Source: Bacteroidales bacterium
Lineage (GTDB): Bacteria > Bacteroidota > Bacteroidia > Bacteroidales > VadinHA17
Direction: 5' to 3'
DNA: 64,000 nucleotides
Assembly (NCBI GenBank): GCA_029210565.1
Contig: JARGFQ010000003.1
Location: 186,001-250,000 of the forward strand
Shown here one piece after another: positions 45,029-53,376 of the stretch (within the stretch, counting starts at the first letter, position 1; every line of letters starts with the position of its first letter). The notes beneath the pieces were generated by a model. It searched no databases, was not told the DNA's origin, and saw nothing but the letters and a program-made list of their open reading frames with translations. A program made the position numbers and the translations under genes.

Positions 45029-45171
45029 ATCCTTTTTCTTCTGTTAAATTAACTCATGCAGATAGCTCCTCTCAAGAATTCTCAACGGTACGTTAAGTCT
45101 TTTCGACCATGATCACTACGGGTGACCGTCACTCTCATACCCCGGGAAGGAAATGAATATTTATTCATGGT

Positions 45172-46710
45172 CTATTGCTTTAACCATCGGTTTCTGCTTC
45201 GTCCCATTATTATTTCAATCTCATCAATCTCCTTCGGGATATTCTGTGACAAGACAACATGTCCGGTTTCAGTGAGCAGGACATCATCCTCGATCCTGAC
45301 TCCGATGTTTTCATATTTTTCATATACAGGCAGAACGCGGTCAATAAACTCTCCAATCTCTGCCTCGCTGACCCTGCCTCCAAATATTTCAGAAAGCTGT
45401 GAAAGTCCGTCTTCTCTCAGGTAGATGCCAGGCTCGACAGTCAGCACCATTCCCTTCTCAAGGGGTCTTCCTATTGCCGTGTCAACAGCCATATACTCCC
45501 GGATAAATGCGCCGGGGAAACCGTAGTTTCCGGCGTCATGGACATTTAGTCCAAGGTAATGGTTGATCTGGTAAATTGTGTAGAACTCCTTCTGCCAAAC
45601 GGATGCGGTGTCTGTCAGCAACCCCAGTTCAAAGAGGCCCCTGACAATAACCGCGGTGGCCTTCGCATGACCACCGTAGAGTGGACTGCCGGGATGCAGC
45701 TCATCAATAGCTGCCTTCTGTGCTTTTAGAACCAGTTCGTAGATCTCTCTCTGTTCCTTTGTAAAATGACCGTTCACAGGGATTGTCCTCGATATGTCTG
45801 CAGCATAATATCCGTATTCAGCTCCTATATCCGTAAGGAGCAGGTCGCCCTCCTCCATTTTTCTGCTGTTTTCGGAGTAATGAAGTGTAACGGTATTCGG
45901 ACCCGAACCGGTGATGGAAGAGAATGCAGGTCTGGCAGCTCCGTTCCGGTGAAATGTATATTCAATCATCGCTTCGATCTCAAACTCGTACATTCCGGGC
46001 CGGCATATGCGGCAGGCATTAACGAAGGCATCGCCGGTGATGTCAATGGCCTTCTGCATCCTCGATATCTCTGACTCATCCTTGAAAACCCTCATCTCTT
46101 CAACCAGCGGTGCCATTTCCCTGACAAGCGTTTCCGGTTGGCGTTGCTTTCCGGTTTCCGTCAGCAGCATGCCTTTTAGCATCCAGTCCCTGAAATCGAT
46201 ATACAGAGGCGTGTCTTTGCCAACATAATCCCCGATCAGGCCCTGCAACTCAGAATACGGAACAATAGTATCAAACCCGTAAGCAGCCATTTTCTCTTCA
46301 TTCAGCTGTGCACCTCCATTATATATGATGTCACGCCTTGATCTCTCACGCAGGAAAAGAGAACAGGAACCGGGCGACCCCTTTTCCATGACAACGACAC
46401 TCATAGGCTGGTCAAAACCAGTCAGATAGTAAAAGTTGTCGTTCACACGATACTCACAATGGCCTCCTGAGGGAAAACTGCCCGAACTGATGATGACGAC
46501 ACCATCTTCAATCTGGTCCGTAAGCCTGCCTCTCCTCTCTGAGAACACCTTTCTCAGATCCTCAGATATTTCGAGATCACTGATGTCTGGAGATGCTGCA
46601 TTCTTCTTTTCAGCTCCTGAACGGCCGCTGCATCCAGACAGTATAATAAGAATCAACATAATAATAATCATGCTCCTGGCTGGACCAGGCTTCGCGGTTT
46701 GAATTTTCAT
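45172..46710 (-). CDS. Xaa-Pro aminopeptidase-like M24 lipoprotein
   Basis: 512 residues. A lipoprotein signal (IIIMLILIILSGCSG) is followed by a prolidase N-terminal domain (IISSGSFPSGGHCEYRVNDNFYYLTGFDQP) and the M24 pita-bread domain. Metal ligands are in LLTDIGAEYGYYAADISRT (two Asp), GLNVHDAGNYG (His), TVEPGIYL (Glu) and VRIEDDVLLTETG (Glu). It should remove N-terminal residues before proline in peptides outside the cytoplasm. Usually this enzyme is cytoplasmic, so the lipobox is a point of note. Confidence 0.88.
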   Translation of the reverse strand: MKIQTAKPGPARSMIIIMLILIILSGCSGRSGAEKKNAASPDISDLEISEDLRKVFSERRGRLTDQIEDGVVIISSGSFPSGGHCEYRVNDNFYYLTGFDQPMSVVVMEKGSPGSCSLFLRERSRRDIIYNGGAQLNEEKMAAYGFDTIVPYSELQGLIGDYVGKDTPLYIDFRDWMLKGMLLTETGKQRQPETLVREMAPLVEEMRVFKDESEISRMQKAIDITGDAFVNACRICRPGMYEFEIEAMIEYTFHRNGAARPAFSSITGSGPNTVTLHYSENSRKMEEGDLLLTDIGAEYGYYAADISRTIPVNGHFTKEQREIYELVLKAQKAAIDELHPGSPLYGGHAKATAVIVRGLFELGLLTDTASVWQKEFYTIYQINHYLGLNVHDAGNYGFPGAFIREYMAVDTAIGRPLEKGMVLTVEPGIYLREDGLSQLSEIFGGRVSEAEIGEFIDRVLPVYEKYENIGVRIEDDVLLTETGHVVLSQNIPKEIDEIEIIMGRSRNRWLKQ

Positions 46711-46771
46711 TTTAATGAATCTCTACAGTTAAATATTTTTTTTTACATCTTTGAGACCAAATTACATATTT

Positions 46772-47677
46772 ATGATGACTATTCTGTCGCCGTTTTCGCT
46801 GAATGTACTGTCAGGATTCGAACCGCAGTTTCAATCCCTGGTTTCGACATGGATCAACCTTATGATTGCAGTTGTGCTGGTCTGTTTCATTGTGAGTGAG
46901 ATAACAAGAAACTACAGCCAGGTTGACAAGCTCTGGAGCCTGATGCCGCTGGCATATGCATGGATTACCGTTATGGCCTTTCCGTCACCCAGGATATTTC
47001 TCATGGCCTCCCTGGTGACAGTCTGGGGTATAAGGCTCAGTTTCAATTTTTACCGTAAGGGCGGATACAGCATAATCCCCTGGCAGGGAGAGGAGGATTA
47101 TCGCTGGAGTATCCTGAGAGAGACCAGTGCCCTGAGAGGCAGGTTCAGGTTCGGGCTCTTCAATCTTCTCTTTATATCATTATATCAGAACCTGCTCATC
47201 CTGCTCTTCTCTACCCCGCTGCTGATGGCCGCACTTTACCAGGGGATACCGATGGGTGTTACTGACCTTGTTGCCTCAACGCTTATGCTGCTTTTTATAG
47301 TTACCGAAACCATCGCAGACAACCAGCAGTACAGGTTCCAGACTGTGAAACGCAGCCCGGCGGAAAATGAGAAACCGTACATGGAATCACTCAGTAAGGG
47401 CTTTCTTACCGAAGGTCTGTGGGGGTATGTCCGCCATCCCAATTTTGCCTCAGAACAGGCTATCTGGATCAGCTTCTATCTCTTCAGCGTGGCCGCCTCG
47501 GGCAAATGGATCAACTTTACCCTGCTGGGACCCGTGCTGCTGGTGATTCTCTTTATTGGGAGCTCAATAATGACGGAAAATATAAGCAGCAGCAAATACC
47601 CGGATTACACCATATACCAGAAAGAGGTACCCAAATTCATTCCCCGGCTGTTCCGGCGGAAAAAGGATCAGGGTTAA
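46772..47677 (+). CDS. DUF1295 (steroid 5-alpha-reductase-like) membrane protein
   Basis: 301 residues with about seven membrane helices (for example [52 protein letters not shown]). The C-terminal part [21 protein letters not shown] matches the DUF1295 / isoprenylcysteine-methyltransferase-like signature. Members are thought to be membrane reductases or methyltransferases, but the substrate is unknown. ATG 46772 is preferred over the TTG at 46751. The 3' end overlaps the convergent acr3 gene by 41 bases. Confidence 0.82.
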   Translation: MMTILSPFSLNVLSGFEPQFQSLVSTWINLMIAVVLVCFIVSEITRNYSQVDKLWSLMPLAYAWITVMAFPSPRIFLMASLVTVWGIRLSFNFYRKGGYSIIPWQGEEDYRWSILRETSALRGRFRFGLFNLLFISLYQNLLILLFSTPLLMAALYQGIPMGVTDLVASTLMLLFIVTETIADNQQYRFQTVKRSPAENEKPYMESLSKGFLTEGLWGYVRHPNFASEQAIWISFYLFSVAASGKWINFTLLGPVLLVILFIGSSIMTENISSSKYPDYTIYQKEVPKFIPRLFRRKKDQG

Positions 47678-48713
47678 AAAGCTTCGTCTTCATTCTGAGC
47701 GCCACGTTGACCAGTGCAATCATCACCGGCACCTCGATGAGGGGACCGATCACCGCCGCAAAGGCCTCACCTGAATTTATGCCAAACACCGCAATGGCAA
47801 CCGCAATAGCCAACTCAAAGTTGTTGCTGGCTGCAGTAAAAGATAGGGTCGTGGTCTGTTCATAATTTGCCCCCGCCCTCCTGCTTATGAAGAACGAGAC
47901 AAAAAACATCACAACAAAATATATAACAAGCGGAATGGCTATTCTTACCACATCGAGTGGTATCCTGACTATATACTCACCTTTTAGCGAGAACATAACA
48001 AAAATGGTAAAGAGCAATGCGATCAGTGTAAGAGGACTGATCTTCGGTATGAACTTCGTGTGGTACCACTCCTTGCTTTTGACCCGTATCAGTACAAACC
48101 TCGTAAGGAATCCTGCTATGAATGGTATTCCGAGGTAGATGAAGACGCTCTCAGCAATCTGCCCTATTGTGATCTGTTCAACTGCATCATTCACCGGCAG
48201 GCCGAACCAGCCCGGAAGGACGGCAATAAAGAACCAGGCATAGACAGAGAAGAAGAGCACCTGGAAGATGGAGTTAAAGGCGACCAGACCTGCTGCATAT
48301 TGTGTGTCCCCTTTCGCCAGGTCGTTCCAGACAATCACCATGGCAATGCAACGGGCCAAACCGATAAGTATCAACCCGTACATATAGTCTATATTGAACC
48401 TGAGGAACAGGATGGCCAGAAAGAACATGAGAACGGGCCCGATAACCCAGTTCTGCACAAGTGACAGCCCAAGCACGCGAGTGTTCCTGAACACATCCGC
48501 AAGTTCCTCGTACTTAACCTTCGCCAAAGGCGGGTACATCATGACTATCAGACCTATGGCAATGGGTATGTTGGTTGTCCCGCTGGAAAGGCTGTTCCAG
48601 AAACCGGCAATCTCAGGACTTATCCAGCCGATAACAACACCGGCAAGCATTGCCAGCATTATCCACAGGGTGAGATACCGGTCAAGCAGTTTGAGACGTT
48701 TCTTAGAAGGCAT
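47637..48713 (-). CDS. acr3: ACR3-type arsenite efflux permease
   Basis: 358 residues with ten membrane helices. The conserved cysteine of the family is in [19 protein letters not shown] near residue 130, and the [21 protein letters not shown] signature is near residue 300. It expels As(III) from the cytoplasm using the proton gradient. Last gene of the rhodanese-like / arsC / arsM / acr3 operon on the minus strand; the gap to arsM contains degenerate repeats. ArsC supplies its substrate by reducing arsenate. Confidence 0.94.
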   Translation of the reverse strand: MPSKKRLKLLDRYLTLWIMLAMLAGVVIGWISPEIAGFWNSLSSGTTNIPIAIGLIVMMYPPLAKVKYEELADVFRNTRVLGLSLVQNWVIGPVLMFFLAILFLRFNIDYMYGLILIGLARCIAMVIVWNDLAKGDTQYAAGLVAFNSIFQVLFFSVYAWFFIAVLPGWFGLPVNDAVEQITIGQIAESVFIYLGIPFIAGFLTRFVLIRVKSKEWYHTKFIPKISPLTLIALLFTIFVMFSLKGEYIVRIPLDVVRIAIPLVIYFVVMFFVSFFISRRAGANYEQTTTLSFTAASNNFELAIAVAIAVFGINSGEAFAAVIGPLIEVPVMIALVNVALRMKTKLFNPDPFSAGTAGE

Positions 48714-48725
48714 TGGAGGGGAATT

Positions 48726-48809
48726 TGGGAATTAAGAATTAAGAAATATGAGATTTTCGATTTGTGATTTTAGAACTTTCAACTTTATGGACTTTACGGA
48801 CTTTCGACT
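48726..48809. repeat. Degenerate short repeats between arsM and acr3
   Basis: Two kinds of units: AATTAAG (48730-48744) and ACTTTAYGG / ACTTTCGACTTT (48775-48809), the latter running into the arsM stop codon. See also 11410-11465 and 50023-50106. Confidence 0.6.
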
Positions 48810-49589
48810 TTACTTTTTATGTGCCGAGACGGTTATGCTAAATACACCGTTACCCTGTTGCTCCTCATCCGGGTCAAGTACTGCGTCAGGCATCTGAATC
48901 CTCTTCTCCTTGTGAATGGTGATATCTGAAAAACCTCTCTCCTTTATGAATCCAATATATTCATCCATGGCAGATGCACCGGAAACGCAGCCTGCATAGA
49001 GCTCGGCATCAGAGCGTGCGTCTTCTGACAGTGTACCCTTGACAACCACATCCGAGACGCAGAAATGGCCTCCGCTTTTAAGCACCCTGAAGATCTCGCT
49101 GAACGCTTTTCCCTTATCAGGCACCAGGTTCAGTACACAGTTTGAAAGAACAACATCATATGTCTCGTCCGACAGGGGCATCGCTTCTATGTCACCCCTG
49201 ATGAACTCAACATTGTTGTAGCCCAGTTTCTTCCTGTTCTTTTCAGCTTTCCGGAGCATTGGTTCAGTAAAATCGAGTCCAGTCACATGACCTGTGTCAC
49301 CGGTCAGAGACCTGGCTACGAAACAGTCGTTTCCGGCACCGCTGCCAAGATCGAGAATACTGTCACCGGGACGGATATCCGCAAAGTCAACCGGGACCCC
49401 GCACCCCAGACTCAGGTCAGCATCAGGAACATACCCGTCGAGGTGGTCGTAGCTTTCATTGAAGGTACTGATACCCTCGGATGAGCAACATGCTGGGGTG
49501 CAACAGCAGGAGCCGGATACGGAATCATCCGATGATGCTATTTTTCCGTACTTCTCCTGTACGATAAGTTTCAGTTCTGAGGGATTCAT
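48810..49589 (-). CDS. arsM: Arsenite S-adenosylmethionine methyltransferase
   Basis: 259 residues. SAM-binding motif I is ILDLGSGAGNDCFVARSL near residue 95. Cysteines that hold As(III) in the family are in SGSCCCTPACCSS (residues about 26-38), LSGCGVP-like LGCGVP, SNCVLNLVPDK and YAGCVSGA. It turns arsenite into methylated arsenicals in the cytoplasm. The start overlaps the arsC stop (ATGA). In this operon it provides a second route besides efflux. Confidence 0.94.
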   Translation of the reverse strand: MNPSELKLIVQEKYGKIASSDDSVSGSCCCTPACCSSEGISTFNESYDHLDGYVPDADLSLGCGVPVDFADIRPGDSILDLGSGAGNDCFVARSLTGDTGHVTGLDFTEPMLRKAEKNRKKLGYNNVEFIRGDIEAMPLSDETYDVVLSNCVLNLVPDKGKAFSEIFRVLKSGGHFCVSDVVVKGTLSEDARSDAELYAGCVSGASAMDEYIGFIKERGFSDITIHKEKRIQMPDAVLDPDEEQQGNGVFSITVSAHKK

Positions 49590-50011
49590 GATTGTTCCTT
49601 AATGTTATCGATGTAAAACTGCAGAAATGTCTCGCGAATCAGGTCGCGAATCCTTATGTACTCTCCGTGAATGAATTCAGGGGTGCCGGCGGCATGCGAC
49701 GGATCCTCAAAGCCAAGACGGAGCCGGTGCTTAACCCTCCCGAAAAATGCCGGACATGTCTCATTGGCATGGTCACAAACAGTGATAACATAATCCCACT
49801 CTTCGTCCAGGTATTCATCAACAAGGTGTGGAGTATGGTGGCTTATATCAATTCCCAAATCAGCCATGACTTCCACGGCTTCTGGATTAATATGTGGAGC
49901 AGGCTCAGTACCGCCTGACCTCACATAAAGAGTTTCGTCAAACGACTGAAGGAAGCCGTGAGCCATCTGGCTCCGGCAACTGTTGCCCGTACAAAGGATC
50001 AGTATTTTCAT
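49586..50011 (-). CDS. arsC: Thioredoxin-coupled arsenate reductase
   Basis: 141 residues of the low-molecular-weight phosphatase type. The P-loop is CTGNSCRSQMAHGF near residue 7, and the redox cysteines of the thioredoxin-linked family are in TVCDHANETCPAFFG. It reduces arsenate to arsenite. ATG 50011 is chosen because it puts the P-loop strand MKILILCTGNS at the N-terminus; the open frame upstream lies in a low-complexity repeat. It overlaps arsM by 4 bases. Confidence 0.94.
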   Translation of the reverse strand: MKILILCTGNSCRSQMAHGFLQSFDETLYVRSGGTEPAPHINPEAVEVMADLGIDISHHTPHLVDEYLDEEWDYVITVCDHANETCPAFFGRVKHRLRLGFEDPSHAAGTPEFIHGEYIRIRDLIRETFLQFYIDNIKEQS

Positions 50012-50022
50012 ATTTTTCAGTT

Positions 50023-50106
50023 TTGCCTGTTGCCTGTTCTGACTGCCGACTGCCAACTGTGGACTGCCGACTCCACTATTGCCTGTTGCCTACTCCCTAC
50101 TGCCTC
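50023..50106. repeat. Degenerate TGCC/GACTGCC short repeats inside the ars operon
   Basis: Units such as TTGCCTG, GACTGCC and CTACTCCCTACTGCC follow each other between the rhodanese-like and arsC genes, without an exact period. They separate two genes of one operon. Confidence 0.65.
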
Positions 50107-50107
50107 A

Positions 50108-50524
50108 TTACCCCTTATTCCTCGGCCTTAATTGACAGGTGCATGATCCGCTCAGTTGCTCAGTGATGTCTATTTTCAGCGGTAAGCCGTCCTGCTCCCA
50201 CGCCACTATCCCTCCGGCAAGGTTAGCAATATTGGCAAATCCCTTTGCCAAAAGAAACTCCATCACCTCGTGGCTTCTCAAACCAACTGAGTCGGCAATG
50301 ATAAGCGGCTGTTCGCGCGACAGATCAACATAATCCCTTTCTATTCTGCTCTTAGGTAAATGGAGCAATCGGGGAACATCAAAATTCTTGTAGCCTGTCA
50401 GCCTCTCTTCCCTGACATCCAAAATCACTGCATCGCCCTCGGTGGCTTCGGCATAAGCTTCACGCGGAGTGAGATTCAAGAACCCTCCGCTGCAGAATCC
50501 CTTGTTATGATACAATTCAGACAT
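50108..50524 (-). CDS. Rhodanese-like protein without catalytic cysteine, CxC tail
   Basis: 138 residues. The rhodanese fold is visible from LTPREAYAEATEGDAVILDVREE to GFANIANLAGGIVAWEQDGLPL. The active-site loop, normally CxxGxRS, reads DSVGLRS, so the sulfur-carrying cysteine is an aspartate. The protein ends with the pair CTC in SGSCTCQLRPRNKG and has another Cys near its N-terminus (FCSGG). First gene of the operon with arsC, arsM and acr3. It may bind arsenic or a partner rather than move sulfur; this is inference. Confidence 0.8.
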   Translation of the reverse strand: MSELYHNKGFCSGGFLNLTPREAYAEATEGDAVILDVREERLTGYKNFDVPRLLHLPKSRIERDYVDLSREQPLIIADSVGLRSHEVMEFLLAKGFANIANLAGGIVAWEQDGLPLKIDITEQLSGSCTCQLRPRNKG

Positions 50525-50592
50525 AGCCCCTTACTAAGGATAATAGTTTTGTGCCGGACTGTTTTTTGCATTTTCAGCATTCAAATATAATC

Positions 50593-50612
50593 ATTTCGTT
50601 GATTTACGAAAT
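50593..50612. promoter_or_regulatory. ArsR-type operator A, before the rhodanese/arsC/arsM/acr3 operon
   Basis: ATTTCG-N8-CGAAAT, in fact ATTTCGT-N6-ACGAAAT, a perfect 7-bp palindrome 69 bp before the rhodanese-like start. Identical half-sites occur near the arsR operon at 60756, 62205 and 62561. Confidence 0.72.
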
Positions 50613-50910
50613 AGAACATTATAATCTTTACTTAACTATAACAATCCAGGATACATAAAAATTTTAAGCTATGAAGCCCGGAAGAACATCACAGTTACCA
50701 GGACCAAACCGGATCAATGTCAGAAGTTCTTTCTGAAGTCGTCCATATTGTCCGCCAGGTAGATGATAGTGATGAAGATGACAGCTGCAACCGGGACAAT
50801 TATCCAGTTACCTGTACCCCGGGTTCACGACTTACTGGTTCAGTATCTGCCAGCCTAAACCAGCCAAATGTTCCTGTACCCTCACTTTTTATTGACCTGA
50901 TAATCGGCTA
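50613..50910. other. Intergenic region with a possible decayed small membrane gene
   Basis: The gene-free stretch between the ars operon promoter and the response regulator is about 386 bases in all, including operator A. On the minus strand 50720-50830 encodes a hydrophobic helix (WIIVPVAAVIFITIIYLADN) and then MDDFRKNF and a stop, but without a start codon; the frame before it (EGTGTFGWFRLADTEPV) is offset by one base. This looks like a frameshifted remnant of a small membrane protein. Confidence 0.35.
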
Positions 50911-51621
50911 TCAGTTCTTTATTTCAAGCTTGTAACCAAGTGTAGGGATTGTAACAATCCGGACCGAGGGATCACCTTTAAGATAGCCCCGCAATTTGGA
51001 TATAAATACGTCAAGACTTCGGCCTGTATAGTAATCAGCTTCGCCCCATACATCAATCATAATCTCTTCCCGGGTAACAATATTATTAACGGAAGTGGCA
51101 AGTTTACCGAGTATTCTGCTCTCCTTTATTGTCATTCTCTGTGAATTGCCCCCCTTTATCAGACTGAGATTCTTAGGGTCAAACGCAAACCGGCCGATAT
51201 TGATGATCTCTGCTTCATCAGGTGACTCGGTTACGGACCGGGCCGTCCTGCCGAGCACCGCCCTGATCCTGTAGAGGAGCTCTTCCTCGTCGAACGGCTT
51301 GGTTATGTAGTCATCCACCCCGAGGCGAAACCCGGTGATCTTGTCTTCCTTGAGAGAGCGTGCAGAGATGATGATCACCGGAATCTTGCTGTCAAGCTCT
51401 TTAATCCTGGCCGTCAGCGAAAATCCATCCATGCCGGGAAGCATGATATCAATCAGGCAGAAGTCAGCCCCGGCTCTTGTGAATCCCTGCAGCGCTGACT
51501 GACCATCGCGGTACAGTTTAACCTTAAACCCGTTTGACTCCAGGAAATCTACCAGCAAAAAACCCAGGTTGAGATCATCCTCAACAAGCAGTATTCTCGT
51601 ATGTTTATGATTTTCCGTCAT
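50911..51621 (-). CDS. OmpR/PhoB-type response regulator (RprY-like)
   Basis: 236 residues. Receiver domain with acidic pocket EDD (residues 14-16), phosphorylation site D58 in CLIDIMLPGMDG and K near 108 in ITKPFDEEE, then a winged-helix DNA-binding domain (RMTIKESRILGKLATSVNNIVTREEIMIDVWG, SLDVFISKLRGYLK). It overlaps the sensor kinase by 17 bases. It is expected to bind direct repeats, and four phased NTAAC units lie in front of the kinase gene. Confidence 0.93.
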   Translation of the reverse strand: MTENHKHTRILLVEDDLNLGFLLVDFLESNGFKVKLYRDGQSALQGFTRAGADFCLIDIMLPGMDGFSLTARIKELDSKIPVIIISARSLKEDKITGFRLGVDDYITKPFDEEELLYRIRAVLGRTARSVTESPDEAEIINIGRFAFDPKNLSLIKGGNSQRMTIKESRILGKLATSVNNIVTREEIMIDVWGEADYYTGRSLDVFISKLRGYLKGDPSVRIVTIPTLGYKLEIKN

Positions 51622-52876
51622 CTTTCTCAGTCAGAGGAAGTTCGAGGGCCACCGCCAGGCCTCCCTCCTTCCTGTTCACGATTCTGATGTTGCCTCTCAT
51701 TCCTGAAATTATCCCCCGAACCTGGTATAGTCCCAGACCGAAGCCATCAACACTGTGAGTATTACCTTCAGGTACACGAAAATACTTCTCAAATACTTTT
51801 CCCCTGTATTCCTTTGTAATGCCGGGACCGTTGTCCTCAATTACAATGTGAAGCTTCTGATCTCCCGATGTCAGTCTTATTAATATTTCAGGTCTCTGGC
51901 CCGAATACTTAACTGCATTGTCAACCAGGTTCCCGAGGGCAATATGAAACAGGTCAATATTTCCTGTAACCGTGAACCTGTCTCCTGCCCTCTTAATAGC
52001 TATCTTCCCTCCCTTCTGTTCAATCTGCACTCTGAACGTTTCTGTAATATCTTCCACAACTGCAGCGGCATCTATCTCCTCCGTGGGCAACGACCTGTCA
52101 ATCCCGGCAAAGTCCGTTTTAAGCAACTTCTCAACTTTCTCATTCAGCTTGCTCTGTTCGGTTTTGATTACATTGGTGTAAAAGGACAGTTTCTCATCGT
52201 TTTCCACTTTCTCGTTTTTAGAGAGCATGCTGTTTGCTAGTGATATGTTGGTCAGCGGGGTTTTGAACTCATGAGTAACATTATTAACAAAATCCACAAT
52301 GCCCTCTGACAGGAGCCTCTCCCGCCTGTAGTATGTATATATTATTATGAATGAGATGGATATCAAACCCAGAAGCAACATCGAAAAGATAAAGATATCA
52401 CCCATCTGGGCAAGAATGAAATCACGTTTCTCGGGAAACCGCAAACTGAGTTTATACCCTGATTTCTCCAGCATCTCTTCCAGGCCATTACTGAGGTAAG
52501 TGTTCTTTGTCCGGGCTATTTGTGCAGCCTGGTCTGCTCCTACTATATCAAATTCAAAGTCAAGTCCTATTCCGTAGAAATTAAGGTCCTGCCGGATCAG
52601 CGATTTCATATTCTCCCATTCTTCCCTTGTCTTCATCACCAGCATGCATGATTCGTGCCGGCCCTGTCTCAGACAACTGTTTACCTCGCTGCAAATGGCC
52701 TCGTTTCGCGAAAGATTTTCCACGATCCGGTTCATTGCCATCTCAACGCTATGGTTGAACTGGGCTTCTTGCATCCGGGCTGCCTTTAGAATCCAGCTGA
52801 TCTGAATTGCAACAAGGGCTGACAGTGCTCCAAAGGTCAATATCAGTAGAATAAGCTGAACACGCGACTTCTTCAT
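51605..52876 (-). CDS. Sensor histidine kinase (RprX-like) with Cys-containing sensor domain
   Basis: 423 residues. Two membrane helices (about 8-30 and 158-182) flank a periplasmic domain of about 125 residues that has three cysteines and a His (C62, C68, H74, C77), a possible metal or redox site. The cytoplasmic part has the H-box with H202 in NNVTHEFKTPLTNIS, and ATPase boxes NLVDNAVKYS, IEDNGPGI and GFGLGLYQV. First gene of the kinase-regulator pair, next to a Cys-rich protein and a heavy-metal pump, which suggests metal sensing; the ligand is not proven. Confidence 0.9.
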   Translation of the reverse strand: MKKSRVQLILLILTFGALSALVAIQISWILKAARMQEAQFNHSVEMAMNRIVENLSRNEAICSEVNSCLRQGRHESCMLVMKTREEWENMKSLIRQDLNFYGIGLDFEFDIVGADQAAQIARTKNTYLSNGLEEMLEKSGYKLSLRFPEKRDFILAQMGDIFIFSMLLLGLISISFIIIYTYYRRERLLSEGIVDFVNNVTHEFKTPLTNISLANSMLSKNEKVENDEKLSFYTNVIKTEQSKLNEKVEKLLKTDFAGIDRSLPTEEIDAAAVVEDITETFRVQIEQKGGKIAIKRAGDRFTVTGNIDLFHIALGNLVDNAVKYSGQRPEILIRLTSGDQKLHIVIEDNGPGITKEYRGKVFEKYFRVPEGNTHSVDGFGLGLYQVRGIISGMRGNIRIVNRKEGGLAVALELPLTEKDDGKS

Positions 52877-52916
52877 AAGCTCAAAAATACACAGATTTCG
52901 TTAAGCCGATGAAGAT

Positions 52917-52953
52917 TTAACATCGGGATAACATGATTTAACTGCGGTATAAC
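52917..52953. promoter_or_regulatory. Four phased NTAAC direct repeats (candidate response-regulator site)
   Basis: TTAAC (52917), ATAAC (52928), TTAAC (52938) and ATAAC (52949) are spaced by 11, 10 and 11 bases, close to one helical turn. The second and fourth extend to the identical ATAACATGAT. Tandem repeats at this period are the usual target form of OmpR/PhoB regulators. They lie between the divergent kinase gene and the Cys-rich protein gene. Confidence 0.6.
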
Positions 52954-52974
52954 ATGATGAAGCTGTTGTTAAAT

Positions 52975-52982
52975 TAATTTTG
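52975..52982 (+). promoter_or_regulatory. -7 promoter element of the Cys-rich protein gene
   Basis: TAATTTTG matches TAnnTTTG, 23 bases before the ATG at 53006 and 21 bases after the last NTAAC repeat. The repeats therefore lie where an activator would touch polymerase. Confidence 0.45.
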
Positions 52983-53005
52983 AACCGAACAAAAACAAAA
53001 AAGTC

Positions 53006-53341
53006 ATGAAGAAAGTCATCCTTGGAATTTCAGCTCTAGTAATCCTGATGTTTGTTGTAATAGCTGCAGTCAATGCACAGAATGATCAGAAGAAGGAAAA
53101 GAAAGCCAAAACGGAATCCGTTAAAGACTGTTCAAAATGCCCCTCTGCTGCCACCTGTGAAATGGCTGCCGGCGAAGGTCCGGTACCCGGGTCTCACGCA
53201 AAGCATTCGGCAGCGAACTGTGATCCCGCCAAATGCAAGGATGGAGAGTGTGCTGCAGCCTGTAAAGCCAACTGCACAAAAACCGGCCCTGAAGCCGGGT
53301 GCACTCCTGCAAAATGCCATTCCGGATCAGAAAAGAAATAG
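53006..53341 (+). CDS. Cys-rich exported protein, probable metal binder
   Basis: 111 residues. A signal peptide or anchor (KVILGISALVILMFVVIAAVNA) is followed by a Lys-rich stretch and ten cysteines in about 60 residues: CSKC, ATCEM, NCDPAKCKDGEC, ACKANC, GCTPAKC. There is also a HAKH. The pattern resembles small periplasmic metal-binding proteins but I know no family. It is divergent from the sensor kinase and convergent with the RND efflux operon, so a role in metal storage or sensing is likely by context. Confidence 0.75.
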   Translation: MKKVILGISALVILMFVVIAAVNAQNDQKKEKKAKTESVKDCSKCPSAATCEMAAGEGPVPGSHAKHSAANCDPAKCKDGECAAACKANCTKTGPEAGCTPAKCHSGSEKK

Positions 53342-53376
53342 GGCATTGAGCCTTGTGAATGCTGCGGCACTGAATT

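Noticed and set aside
50717..50935. 72-codon plus-strand open frame in the intergenic region
   Set aside because: It reads acidic and low-complexity, overlaps the 3' end of the response regulator, and the minus strand gives a more protein-like hydrophobic segment.
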